Made by a program: the position numbers and the translations under genes. Below the pieces are notes generated by a model that searched no databases, was not told the DNA's origin, and was given only the letters and a program-made list of their open reading frames with translations. From positions 248,001 to 312,000 of the forward strand of contig JASBNA010000038.1 of assembly GCA_038087015.1 (NCBI GenBank): DNA of 64,000 nucleotides, in the 5' to 3' direction. Shown here in pieces: positions 22,527 to 34,244 of the stretch (position 1 is its first letter; each line of letters begins with the position of its first letter). This DNA is from Cerrena zonata (lineage: Eukaryota; Basidiomycota; Agaricomycetes; Polyporales; Cerrenaceae).

Positions 22527-23013
22527 TTACTTCTCGAGTTGGCTGTCTAAATAATGACGAAGCTTCGCCAGGACGTCTAATCTTATTTCTTCAGGGACTT
22601 CGGCTAACAGGAATGCACATTCGTTATCCATCTATAGACAATGTCCCATAAATAGAGGATACTCACCGATAGCCGTACTTCTGACATCCTCGGTTATATC
22701 CTGCACAGCGATGGGGTACTTACTCCTTGCAAGTTCTGTACACATCGTGAGTTACATGTATTATGAAAGTGGGTAGAGCGCACACACCCTTCGCCTGATC
22801 ATGAAGTCTGTCAGCCCATCCTGACTCGTTCAACTTTGAATGAAGGAGACGGGATATCCTGGATTAATTCGGCAGTCAATGCTTGTCTCTGTATTTCAAA
22901 ATACCTCAGCTTCAAACATACCTATCCCATTCTCCACTTTCTACGAGTCTGCGCTGGACCTCGGCGTGCATTTCGGCTGAAACAGAGCTGCCATTGATTT
23001 CACGTGAAGGCAT
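22527..23013 (-). CDS. SUS1: Sus1/ENY2, SAGA deubiquitinase and TREX-2 subunit
   Basis: Small helical protein that links histone H2B deubiquitination (SAGA) with mRNA export (TREX-2). Exons 23013-22922, 22858-22788, 22735-22667 and 22631-22527. Family features: VQRRLVESGEWDR, LLHSKLNESGWADRLHDQAK and a C-terminal helix VPEEIRLDVLAKLRHYL. The first three junctions close in phase and place introns in a multi-intron layout, as in yeast SUS1. The last junction does not: GT-AG removal puts the final exon one base out and gives an immediate stop, while the exon read in its own frame is a perfect C-terminal helix. One surplus base, most simply in the GG at the start of the last exon, would explain it; an unusual acceptor is the alternative. 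Confidence 0.8.
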
Positions 23014-23951
23014 CCTCACATGGACCACGAAGCTGAATGGCGAACGCGGCTCTGTTCAGTGTTCAACGTTCAACGTTCACTTGTGAACGTGAACGAAGTG
23101 TGGCAAACACAGCCTAAGCTGGCGAAAGGGGGCGATGATCGAGTTGTGATCGGGCGGCGTTAGTCATTAGTGGCCACGAATGGCAAGTGTAGTGGTAGCG
23201 ATATTTTTTTCCTTTCTTATTTGTACCCAAAACACGTATTAAATGTTGAAATAGCAAATTGATACGCATTTTTGGAAGGGTTATTTTACACATTACAACG
23301 CTATGTACGAGAAACATTTCATGCGATACCCCAGTTGATCAATCGACTACTATGACTGCCATACTGGGAGAAACTTTTGGGCGTTTCCGAGAGTCGAAGT
23401 CCGTCTGAAGTTGTGAGTCATACTTTCGTAAGGCTGCATCTCCTTACTATGATCTGACAGAATCGAACGTCACCAAGTATGCAGAAGTATCGTGAAATGC
23501 ACTAGTCTAGGCACTCCTACCGCATGTCCGAGTGGCTCAATGCACAAGGGTGACAGGGTGGCTCACTAAAACGAGGCACCGTGGGCTACTTGACATTCGA
23601 TAAGCTCACATCGGGGACAACCTCGGGGAACTATAGGACATAATACTGTGAGACTCTTACCCTCAAATAGCAGCACATTCAACTACGGCGGGACAGGGTG
23701 AGGCTCTATCGTTCTTTCGATATCACACCGTTTTGCCTCATGACGCGTTAGATCAACATATTACTATATATAGCACAAAGAACAAAGGAAAAGTGCGGCC
23801 AAAAGTCTCAAGGTGAGCATTACATATGATAGAATCACAATCGAATACAGCGCAAGATCTACTCGTGGAGGTATAAATTCTGACGTCCATTCATGTAGAA
23901 CCTACGTCCTTCTCCCCTCCCGTACTCCCTATACTATCCACTCAATGATCC
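23014..23951. other. Intergenic, no supported gene
   Basis: SUS1 promoter side with the palindrome at 23073, then the 3' side of the next minus-strand gene. No coding signal found. Confidence 0.45.
23073..23090. repeat. Perfect 8-bp inverted repeat upstream of SUS1
   Basis: acgttcac-tt-gtgaacgt, 60 nt upstream of the SUS1 start and preceded by direct GTTCAAC repeats. It shares the GTTCAC half-site and TT centre with the palindrome at 4834. Possible regulator-binding site; not proven. Confidence 0.45.
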
Positions 23952-24659
23952 CTAAGCAAACATGGCGAGTTTGAGCCACGAGAATGTGTCCTCCTCGCAT
24001 GGTGGGAGAGCAACCACAGACATCAGAGGTGTTGCCCATGCGACACCTTCGACACCTCTCCTTTCGGTCTTGAGTGACTGGTCAGGTGACACATTCACGT
24101 GAGTCCGCTCGATGTTCCCCTCCTGCTCGCCACTGGATGGGGCGGTGAGGGTGTCCGCCGGTAATTGTTCTTTCGGAACGATGGCGGAGAGTAGTAAACT
24201 GTCCTTTAGAGAAATGTAGCCGCCCTCGAGGCGGGTTGAGAGATGTTCAAAATGATACAATAATGACTCGACGTCCTCGAGACTTGAGAGACTCTGATTT
24301 GTCTCAAGTCCATCATCTTCCAACTTAACTTGCGGTGAGTTAATGTTCCAACTTAGTAGCTGTATCCAAACTAACCTCGGAGAGTGAAAGGCTTGATGAA
24401 TTTGAGTCAGATAGGGCGGGTGTACTGGGCGAGCCCTCAGGATTGGTGCCACCGGAAAGGCCACTCCCAATGGCATCGGTATTATTTGCATTTGTCTACA
24501 CATGAAGTGAGTCAAGACAATACTGTATAATATGAGCTAACGTACCCAAAAACCTTTCTCATTTGAGAAGTAAACCACGTCGAGACCTTGACATTCATAC
24601 AACCCCTTCATCTCGTGGGTGGATGTGGTGTTGAGCTCGGCGAAAAACGCGTTAGACAT
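23952..24659 (-). CDS. Orphan acidic protein, 201 aa
   Basis: Three exons (24659-24546, 24495-24376, 24323-23952) join in phase 0. The N-terminus (MSNAFFAELNTTSTHEMKG, then GLDVVYFSNEKGFW) looks folded; the middle is Ser/Thr/Gly-rich; a short helix follows (SSLEDVESLLYHFEHLSTRL), then a polar tail ending WLKLAMFA. No signal peptide or span. Unrecognised. The first intron has donor GTACGT; the last acceptor was chosen as the one keeping the frame open. Confidence 0.5.
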
Positions 24660-25481
24660 CTTCAAATGAAAGAATATGTGTCAAGTAAGTGTGTTGGAAT
24701 GTGGTTATACGTGTAATCTGCTCTGCGCTAGCAAAGGTGATGATGTTTGTGTGCAAAGTGGAACAAAGGGTTGTTGGAACGGTTGAAGGAAATCTTGAAG
24801 ACAGACGCCGGGTTCACTCCTGTGCCATTCTTGCAGCGTGTTTCCGTGCATCCCCCTCCTCTGTTTTGCTGATATAATCTTCCCATCCGCCAATGCCACT
24901 TTCCAGACAAGCTCTTTGTTCACCAAACTAGGATGTCTGACCTAATAATATATCTTTTCGAGTATAGCATAATACACTGATACTCAGAACACGAACACAA
25001 ACACAGCAATATCGAGCGACCGTATACCCATCCCAGTATTGAGCTTTGCTCACTAGGTGACCTACTATACGCCTGGGCGATGTACTGTCATTACTTCGAA
25101 ATCCGGTCTGTGGCCCACACCGATGTTATTTGACTGTCTCCCCTCTCTCGACGTTCATGCATTTCTGCATGTGGTTTACAACGGGGAATTGATTGGAATG
25201 AAGTACTACGGACTGATAGATACTGTTGTCGGTCGATAAACCAAACATGGAGTTTCGGTGGCGGCTGTCTGCTCCCTAGAATACTCGGACGAGAGGCTGA
25301 CAGCACCTTCGGGTGGACCAATAACGCCCACCACTCAGCCGCAACGTACATCCATAGCATGCCAATCCTATAGCTGGTACACGCTACTATCCACACCTTC
25401 TTATACCACAGAACTCCTCATACCAACGGCGTCATATCAACCAGTCCTCAGTAACTGCGAAGGGAAGGATAACCATCCTCA

Positions 25482-25995
25482 ATGGAGCCATATATATCAG
25501 AGCTCGAAGGATTCTATGCCTTTTGTATTCCTGGGCAACGAAACGCAGGGAGAGAGACAAGTAACGCAGTCGAAGAGGAGATTGTTCGACGAGTCAGGAT
25601 ATGCAGAGCTCAAAGAATGGTATGTTGTTTATCAATAGTCGCGGGTACTAGTCGCTAACACCGTATACATTTTGATACAGGCCATGCTCGACCCAGATAG
25701 TCCTCTCCGACTCCTAGAGAATGCAGCCCTCCGTACCGACACAGAATCCACAAAGACTGCTCTGATGGAATGCCTCCACCAGTATAGAGCCACGCTTCGT
25801 ACCAGTAACGCCTTGGTTGAGCGACCGGCGAAGTCGAGTTCGGACCACCCGATACATATGTCTCGTAGGCATCGGCGCCGACGAGATGAGGTGGCTCTTG
25901 TTACTAAGGTCTTCAATTCGTGTTATGCCGCGTACAGAGAAAGAGAGCTTCCGGCGGAAATATGTAGGGACAAGTGTTGTAGAAAGTTGATATAA
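25482..25995 (+). CDS. Orphan basic protein, 150 aa
   Basis: Two exons (25482-25619, 25681-25995) separated by a 61-nt GTATGT...CAG intron, joined in phase 0. The N-terminus is MEPYISELEGFYAF; the second exon has a helix-forming region (SPLRLLENAALRTDTES), a very basic run (SRRHRRRRDE) and Cys-rich end (EICRDKCCRKLI). It is probably nuclear by charge. Unrecognised; support is a clean splice pair plus coding-like composition. Confidence 0.45.
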
Positions 25996-26441
25996 TTGAC
26001 CGATGAATAGGAACACCAATTGGATTACTCGCGGTACATGTATCACGACAAATGACAAGCACAGTATTGAACGGTCCAAAGTATGGATTGTATCGTGCAG
26101 TCCCCGGCCATTCGTCATAGCACTCAGGTCCAAAGAGGGATGATGCTAAGCATGAATACAACTTGAAGGAGCCTCGTCATCCAGGATGGCTGGAACTAGC
26201 GAGAATTCTACCCAGCTGAGAGACGATATATGACGCGACGTCAACTCGAGGCGGTCAATGGACGTTGCACTAGAGAGGTGCCACTCGACAATGGGTTCGG
26301 CAACCTCCGCACCAATTATGAACAGACCGTCTGCTCGTCCATCCTCTTTATTCTCTTTCTTAAGAGCACTCTAGCACCCACCCTCTCGTTGATAATACCT
26401 TCAAAGTGTTAACAACACTCACAAATTCACTCCACAACGAT

Positions 26442-27311
26442 ATGGATGCCGACAGCTTGCTTGAGAGTCCCCGCAATAGTAACTTGAAATATATTGCCGG
26501 ACAAGGTTCAAAACACGCTTGTCAAACGGTCAAAGAGACGAAAACGCGTCAATTAGTACGTCCGGACAGACGTATTCTATGAAAGGATATTGATCATAGA
26601 GATAGAAACGCGTCGGATTACCTGAAAAGCTCTTGGTTAAACGTGTTGATAGACATTATTGACGGTGAAGACATTGGCACTTACGACTTCAGCGACTTGG
26701 CACCCACACCAGTGTATGCATCCTTGAATGCCTCCCTGACTTATTCCAAACCGCATCTCCAGGATGAGAGCAGACCTCCGTTCCTCGACTTACAATGTAA
26801 ACCCGAGGGAAATGAATTCGCCTCTTCTACGCCCTCCCATATACCGGGGTCATGGTATGTAGACACGTCCTATGACGGTCAGTTCGTCGACAGCTAACCG
26901 GTTTCATACAGGCATACCATTAGCTCCTACTGTTCGGAGACACCACAAATCCAGGTTGTCGAGCATGTTGAGCTGCCGCTCCTTGATACTCGTCGCCCAC
27001 GTCCGGTACCACTCCAACCCCCCTTCGAAAGCGGTGGTTCGCAGATGCCAATTGGTACAGGTCGCCCCAAATCAAAACCACGCTCTCAACACGACGAGGA
27101 TGACGATACCTTCGCGTTCCTTCCTAAGGGTACGTCCTTGAGGGACCACGCCGAGCGCATCTATAGGAAAGCGACAAAGCCAATACAGCTAGGATCCAGT
27201 GCAATCGAGTCAGAAGCACGGACATCTATCACCTATCACAACAATTTAAGTATCTCCCAACGAAGAGCAATTATACAGCAAGTGTGCCGGCGGTTCACCC
27301 GGAATCTATAA
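26442..27311 (+). CDS. Orphan protein, first junction unresolved
   Basis: The last two exons are well supported: a frame through GEDIGTYDFSDLAPTP ends at a GTATGT donor near 26864 and continues at 26912 into a 130-residue polar exon containing FAFLPKGTSLRDHAERIYRK and ending QQVCRRFTRNL. A candidate first exon starts at ATG 26442 and ends at a GTACGT donor at 26556, but the best acceptor (26599) leaves the following exon one base out of frame. Either the start is elsewhere or one surplus base is present. No family recognised; no signal peptide. Confidence 0.4.
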
Positions 27312-30143
27312 GGAAACATGACAAGGGAGCAATGGGGTAGTTCAGAACAGTTGGACTCCCCTATGGCCTCGGGTTTTATTTCCCCATAAACGGGTCTCTG
27401 TGGGGGGGAAACCTACACAGTGTATATATTCCACAAACCGGGTTTTTTGGTTGTAGCATTACAGATAGGCATGTCCATATTCGAGTAGAGTGAACCAAGG
27501 GAGGAAACTCAATTATTACCAGCATCGAACGAAGTAAAGGGAGTGAAGAAACATTTCCACTCAGGAGGAGTCAGCGCAATATCACTGGCGTGAGCTTGAC
27601 AAGCCAGCTCCATCGATGGTTGAGCGTCAAATGAATTAAACCGTGCTCTGTCCAAATTTGGAAAGTGTTGTGTTCATTAAGTGCAAATCGATATCGCAAG
27701 TTGACGTTAGCACACGTCAATAACGCGCGGTGATAGTGTATGGTGAGAAAGCGGGAAAATTTGTTGAAGATCGGATCGTTGACACATTCTCGAACAACAC
27801 GAAGGTCAAGTCGAGCTTGAATTGAAGCTTTCATTCTCAACCACGAGCCTGAGGAAGCAGTAAACCACGGATCTTGAAAGTTGATAAGGGAGTGCATCGT
27901 ATAGCATAATAAGATACGGATATGCTTGATGGCTCCAGCGAGGAAGAAAACGAAGACAAATCATTACATACCGATAGTCACTTTGTAGAGGATACAATAA
28001 TTCTCTCGGCTCGCATTGATATTGACACTTTGTGTATTCTGGGGTACTTTACATCGTATGCTAATGGCCACGGTACGGTTATGGTCAATATCAAGGTGGG
28101 AACAAGGAAGAAGAACAAGTCATCTCATGGATGTCCGATCTCCATTGATGTGAGAATGGAGACGATCCTCGGACCAAAGCCAGTGTTTTGACAACCTAGA
28201 GTTATCTGTATTCCTTGACATACTCGCTGGCAGATGGACCTCGAAATACTTCTCGGTGGAATTTGAACGGATAGTTGGGAGACTCTTCCGCTCCGCCAAG
28301 GATCGGTGATCGGACAAGCACATCGACAATCAGAAGTCCTCACTCTAAATGCTTTCCTAAAGTAAGGCCGTTGGACGTGTTGAAACCGTGGAAGACCGTA
28401 TGGTGCAAATCATCAGAAGTTGACAGGACCTGAAAAGTGACAGGTTGATCACCGATCGGTACCGGCCCTTGCACTTCATTGACGATGCGCGAAGCGTCCA
28501 GGTAACGTGTGGTGAGATAACTCTAGTGATCCACGATAAAAGATATGTCTGTTTATGGTCGAGCATGAAGAGCAGTACCGATTGCAATCCGAGCTGAAAT
28601 AAAAGCTTAGCATTTCCCACCTGGCGGAAATCACTCGCAATCCCGATGAACAACAGTAAACGTCAGGCCTGTCAGGGCTGACAACGTTGTCATTTTTAAT
28701 CGTGACATCATTCACGTATGACAGCCTGGAGGAGGATCAGGGGGTGATCCTCTGAAGTTGACACCTGTGTAATCTTTTTATGAAATCAACGTTAGAATGA
28801 AGATTCCTTGATAGGAACCAATTTCGGCACTTATGCGACGGGACGTGCATGGAGAAGGAGGATAACGACTCGATTCTAACAGACTGTTTTTCGAAAGCCA
28901 CACGATCTGGTACTCGAACCGAAAGGCCACTCTGCACATACCATACATACGTCGTCAAGGTTGACATGAACGTGATTTAGTTGTCTTTTCGCTGCATCTG
29001 CACGCAATCGTAATTGATCAATTGTTGAACGGAGCGGTGATGCAAGCATGTTGGATTAAGCCTGTCATATGTGTGAGACCTTCGGATACCGTGAGGACCA
29101 TGAGGAATAGGTGCTAAGCATGCGAGAACTGTCAGGTTATCTCTGAAGCTATCACGACACACCTCACACCTGGAGCCGACCAAATCCACACAAAGCACGC
29201 CGACTTCCGGTGAGATGAAGGTATTGGGAACCCGTTGTCATAATGGAGACAGATTGCATAACATAAAATGTAGCAGCTGTGGGATTTCTGTAGATCTATT
29301 CTGATTCCAGGCATGGACTAGGCGTTCGAAGCACCCAATCAAACTTGCTGTATATTGACGCCGAAGCACATCCGCATGAGGAAGGCGTTGTGAATGGTGA
29401 CCGCGCGGGTCACTCCAGCTGCACAGGGCGGGATCATTGCACGTTAGTTATCATAGCAGCTGCGCAAATGTTTGATTCCAAAGTAAAGAAGTATCGTATC
29501 CATTCAGTGAACACTTACATGAGAAAGTTGTTACAAAGGCCAAGAGATATACCTATTCATATTCGAAACGTGACTACGGGGCTGAGTAACAACCTCTTGG
29601 TATTTGTTTGTTACCGGAATATCTTTTCCTTGGTCGGGGATTCCACGATGGTGAGGGAGCTGATAGTCGATGCTCTATTAGAATGTTACTATCATCCAGT
29701 ATTCCGTGATACCGTCGGGTAGGGTTTCGAGACTCCATGTCAGATCGCCATGCAGCTGTGCATCTCACCACGCATCTCATCTCCTAACTCGCACTTATCT
29801 ACACACCGAGGTCCCGACGTCGACATCAGATAAATTATGACACAATGTGGCGATGCTTTCCTCGTCGAACAACGACAACATGGACAAAAACGTTTGTAAC
29901 AATGAAGCACGTTGCAATTTGATTGCGGAATATCATAAATGAAAGAAACACATGATACTGTCTACATTGCGATAGTACAAAGAAAAAGGGTGCTACAAGC
30001 TGGAGATGAGTACCAGCGCGATGTCATCTACGATCGTTGATAATAAGATCAATCAAGAGAAAAGTAAGAAAGAAAAAATAGCGTGCAAATCATCTAAATA
30101 CCATGAGAAACGTTATAACCATCAAAACAAGCGTCATGACTCC
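27312..30143. other. Gene-poor stretch of 2.8 kb
   Basis: Only isolated open frames. The best is an ATG frame at 27922-28191 encoding 89 residues with an acidic start (SSEEENED), without splice or family support. Possibly decayed genes. Confidence 0.4.
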
Positions 30144-31744
30144 TTATGAGTCGAAGATAGCACCATATGCCGGAACGCCGCGAGACTCCATACCATATAC
30201 GACCTTCCTCGTAATTTTCGGGTTCGAGATAATGAAGACGGCTTCAGCGTTGAATTCACGAACAAGTCGCCAAGTCTCCAAAACCATGTCTGGGCGACCC
30301 TGAGTTCGGGTATTCCAAATCACAGCTTTAGGATCGGATTTCATGACTGCGCCAACGACCCCTGGACCGAAAGTAGTATCGGGGGCTGGGGTCGACCAGA
30401 AGATACGACGGGGAGTGCAATCAGCGTACATAAGTGAAAGGCATGGTCCGATACCGGAACCAGTGGCCACCACAATGATGCTCTTGAAGAGCTTCGAAGT
30501 GTAAAGGAGACCGTGAAGAGGGTAGCCACGAATCCAAAGTTTCTTGGGAGGATCCATGACGGCCATCTTGGTCCAGTCACCAGCATTGGAGACGAGTACC
30601 TATAAATAATTTCGTTAGGAATGTTGTCGGAAAACGATGGAGAAAAATGAATCTCACCGAGAATCCCTTGGGACCAGTACCATCATCGTCAGGGATAGTA
30701 GCGAATGCGTGCCACTCGAGTAATGGCTTTGTGGAGACCTTCAAACCGTAGAAGGGCTTCATGTCGCGGTACTTGAAATGAAGACGAGTAGCGTGGTCGG
30801 AAAGTTTTTCGGGATAAACTTCGTGGTGGCGAAGACGACCCCACGAGAGGATAGTGCAACTGGTAGAAACGCACAGGGTCCAGAAGTTGGGAGTCGAGAT
30901 AAGGTACATGCCGAGGGACTTCGGGTTCTCTTCCAAATGGCGGTATTCCTCTCCCGCGAAGATACTGTGAGTCCAGAAGGTGATGAGTGCAACCCAGCCG
31001 GAGTAACGATGGATTGCCTCGAAGTAGTCGTGATAGATCCTACGGAATGTGGGGTGTGCTCCAGCCAAAATGAAGCAGAACATGGTGCACAAAACGTAGG
31101 AAGTGATAAGGTTGGCGAGCGATGCAGGGTTTCGGAGGTGAATGTAGTCGCGGGTAATGACAACAGTGTACATGATGTACCACACGACGGCGGCAACACC
31201 AGCACCACTGTGAGCACCACCATAATGGAAAACCTTCGCGAGACGGCTGCGAAGCCAGAGTGGGGCAGAATGGGGGCAAGCAACGGCAATCTCGTATACG
31301 ATGTTTACGAAATTCTCCTGACGGAACAGGAGGGCAACCATGAGGTTAGACGAGGCGGCAGTTCCAACGTCTGGTGCCGATGGCCATCCCTTGTTGCGCG
31401 TTACAAGAACGATGAACGCAGTGAGGTTAGCAACGAAGATCGCGCTGAACGTCTTGCGATAGTAGGAGAAGAAGATGTCTAGGTAGATAGACCGTCAATA
31501 GAGGATCAGAGGGAACGATGTATCAAAGCTTACAATCGAGCCATCGAGTGAACCGCGAGTGGCCCTTCTTCTTAGGGAGAGTTGGTGGCTCGAACACCTC
31601 CTCTTTGGTCTCCTCGACCTCTTTTTCCTTGACGATGTCATCACCGGGGAGAGTGACAACAGAGGACCGCGAAGGTATATCGACGTCAACGGCGTCGGAA
31701 CCTACTTTCTCAATGTCGACGCTTTGGTGAACTGCAGAAGCCAT
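30144..31744 (-). CDS. TmpA-like transmembrane flavoprotein
   Basis: Three exons (31744-31534, 31478-30658, 30599-30144) give 495 aa. A polar, acidic N-terminus of about 65 residues precedes several membrane spans (SAIFVANLTAFIVLVTR; GAGVAAVVWYIMYTVVITRD; ANLITSYVLCTMFCFILAG; YSGWVALITFWTHSIFAGEE). A soluble domain follows with a ferredoxin-reductase-like nucleotide site (IIVVATGSGIGPCLSLM) and a C-terminal segment (AVIWNTRTQGRPD). This matches the family of Aspergillus TmpA, a putative membrane flavoprotein affecting asexual development, whose soluble part is also found in some AMP-ligase fusions. Substrate unknown. A TATA element lies 47 nt upstream. Confidence 0.82.
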
Positions 31745-31790
31745 CGTGGAGAGGTTGGTGAGGGTGTGGTACAGTAAATTTTGCTCGACC

Positions 31791-31797
31791 TTATATA
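31791..31797 (-). promoter_or_regulatory. TATA box of the TmpA-like gene
   Basis: CTATATAA on the minus strand, about 47 nt upstream of the ATG at 31744. Confidence 0.5.
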
Positions 31798-34244
31798 GGG
31801 TTATCGTGAAACCACTTGTCGCACAGCACCTTTGACATATTGTTCACATTGAGCACGGCCAGTTGTGCACATTCCATCTATGGAGCACATTACATCGGAC
31901 GCTGATTCCCTAGAATTGGATATGAGGGTGGGAACACATCTCATGGGCAGACCTTGGAGTACAGCTTCGGTCTGGGCGTCAAAAGATATGTATCAGCATG
32001 TTTTCATGGGAGAAAGTTAGCTAGACGTTGCACCTACTCACGGACGTCAGGGGGCTCTCACAGGTTCTCACGGTGACGTAGAATTTTAGACATTGCGAAG
32101 ATCTCTGTCGTCTTTGACAGATTGGGGCCCTTGATCTCTGCCAAGACCGAATGCGGCAACAGCATGCAACTCAGTTTCGGAAGAGAACGTGGAAGTGGGC
32201 TTCATCATATCACTAAAATGCTGCCTGGAATGGTAGTCATAAGTAATGATCGTGGACTGTGCGGAAACAAGCCCAAAATGGTCACACATACGATACTCCA
32301 CGACTGCAAACAATCAGGAACCGAATCTATTATTATTGAAGTGGACTGAATTGGTCAGATAAATATAATCTCCTACCTTTGGAAGAGTAAATTGTCTGTT
32401 TGATTGCCTTTGACAGGCGGCCCCGAGAGTCTAGGGCCGCCCATTGGGTTAATACCGGTCCATCCGATGAACCTAGGAGGGCAGTTCAACGAACTGATGG
32501 CTCTAACCGATCTGTCCTGTGAAAGGAACCGACTCAGCCAAGCTTTTCATGCACTGTCTCCATCGGCATAGGTCGGGGGTTATAGAATCTAGGGCGAATT
32601 CCTGACAAGAGGGGAAAGAAGTCGGGTGGCTCCGTAGCGAGACTAACTGAATCGGTCAATTGGATTCATCTTTATGTCGAAGTTGACAGGAAGATGGACA
32701 TCTAAGGAACCCATGCAGCATGCAAATAGATGTCGGCATAGGATAACACGAGTATAATGGTATTGCTCCAACGCTGCGGGGCGGGAGCTTGGCGTGGCTG
32801 CAAGTAGAAATACAGGCTTGGAACTGCTATGCAACACGGAGATGTTTCTGTCAGAGCACATTGTGGAGGGTAAAGATAGGACCATCGCACCCTTCCAAGT
32901 GAGTTTTCCCTGACGCCGACCATTAGGTTTGGATGGTTTAGGCCAAATCCTGTCATAACCCGGTAAAGATAAACAGAATTCCAGAACAATATGGTGCATC
33001 GAGGAAGGGTGCTAATTCACAGATTGCTCCTCGACAACGGTATGCATGTGTTTACACGTGCCGGCGTATCTGATAAAGAGACAATCAGAATCAATCCACA
33101 GGAGAGGACCGGAAGATAAGTCATAGAGACTCCCACCTGGTAGCACCAAACCGATGGATGGCATAATATGTCCCGCCCTAACCCCGCACTTTGAACATAC
33201 GTTGGTAAGCTGCATCATATCTCAAGGCTAAAGCGGGATCCTGCGAAAGTCCAACAGAGTAGGTATAGTAATTTTCCGAGAAAACTGCGGATTCCTATCC
33301 CTGTAGTGACGGCAGGAGTCGGTATAGCATTATAGCGAAGAAGGATCACAGTGGGAGGGAGGGGGAACGCATTGTATTAACATCCGAATTTGACAACCCC
33401 ACAAAGCCTTTGCACGGGACTTACCGGTGGGGCACCTACTCCGGATTATGTTGTCTAATAGACTATAACGATATTTTCCTTAGAAAACCGCCGAAGCCCG
33501 GTACTGTCTCGCCCATGTCAGTTTCGCTCACTGTTGACTACTTACTATCTTCACCCGAGCTCGACATGTTTGCCTAGACTTGGTCTTGAATGGGTTCTCA
33601 AAACCATGGTCATGATTACGGGTCAAAGGCAGTCCTTCCGCGATGTCCGCGAGAACACCTTTTTCCGTTCCTTCGAACATTTTTCAGCACTGGGAGGGTT
33701 CATGAGGATGAAGGGTGATGGAGGATGGAAGAAAGGGTCATCATTCTGGCGCCAAATGAGACCTTCCATATGCAGGTCCACCGAGTTAGTGAACTGTATG
33801 TGGAAAACCATTTCAGCCAACAATGCAAGGAAACGGTCGATCAAGCATATCTGTTTGCATGTGCTAGTTTTCTGTCTCGAACACGAGGCTGTCCGGGGAT
33901 ATCAGTCCGAAGCAAAGTACGCAATCGCACGGGAACCTGCATACAAATAACATACTGGTTGCCTGGTTATGATTACTGATACAAGGGTCATGCTGCAAAG
34001 AAGTGCTGAAACTTGAAGTCACTTGCCCACTCACGCTCTCACTCAATGTATGCAGAAACGTAGATTATTCAACACTTCAGTCAGCACCATTCAAACGGTC
34101 GAAGCCTTTTATGGGTGCCTATCAATGGAAAAGGAAGTAGAGAGCATGAGCGCTTGGGTGAAACGCACGACACGCTTGCCATGATGCTCCTAAACACCAT
34201 CCTTATCCCCCGCCACTTCCAGAGTCGAGAGTAAGTCCATGTAG
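31798..34244. other. Intergenic, no supported gene
   Basis: 2.4 kb between two divergent genes. Several short frames around 32122-32349 and 33534-33979 show no splice or family support. Confidence 0.4.

Noticed and set aside
22268..22554. Open frames overlapping the tRNA
   Set aside because: They run through the tRNA and its terminator and encode no coherent protein.
25258..25638. 126-residue frame opening with GTG
   Set aside because: Its splice phase does not join the next exon; another frame starting at ATG 25482 joins exactly in phase.
30778..31482. 234-residue plus-strand open frame
   Set aside because: Antisense shadow of the TmpA-like exon, which has membrane spans and a nucleotide-binding motif.
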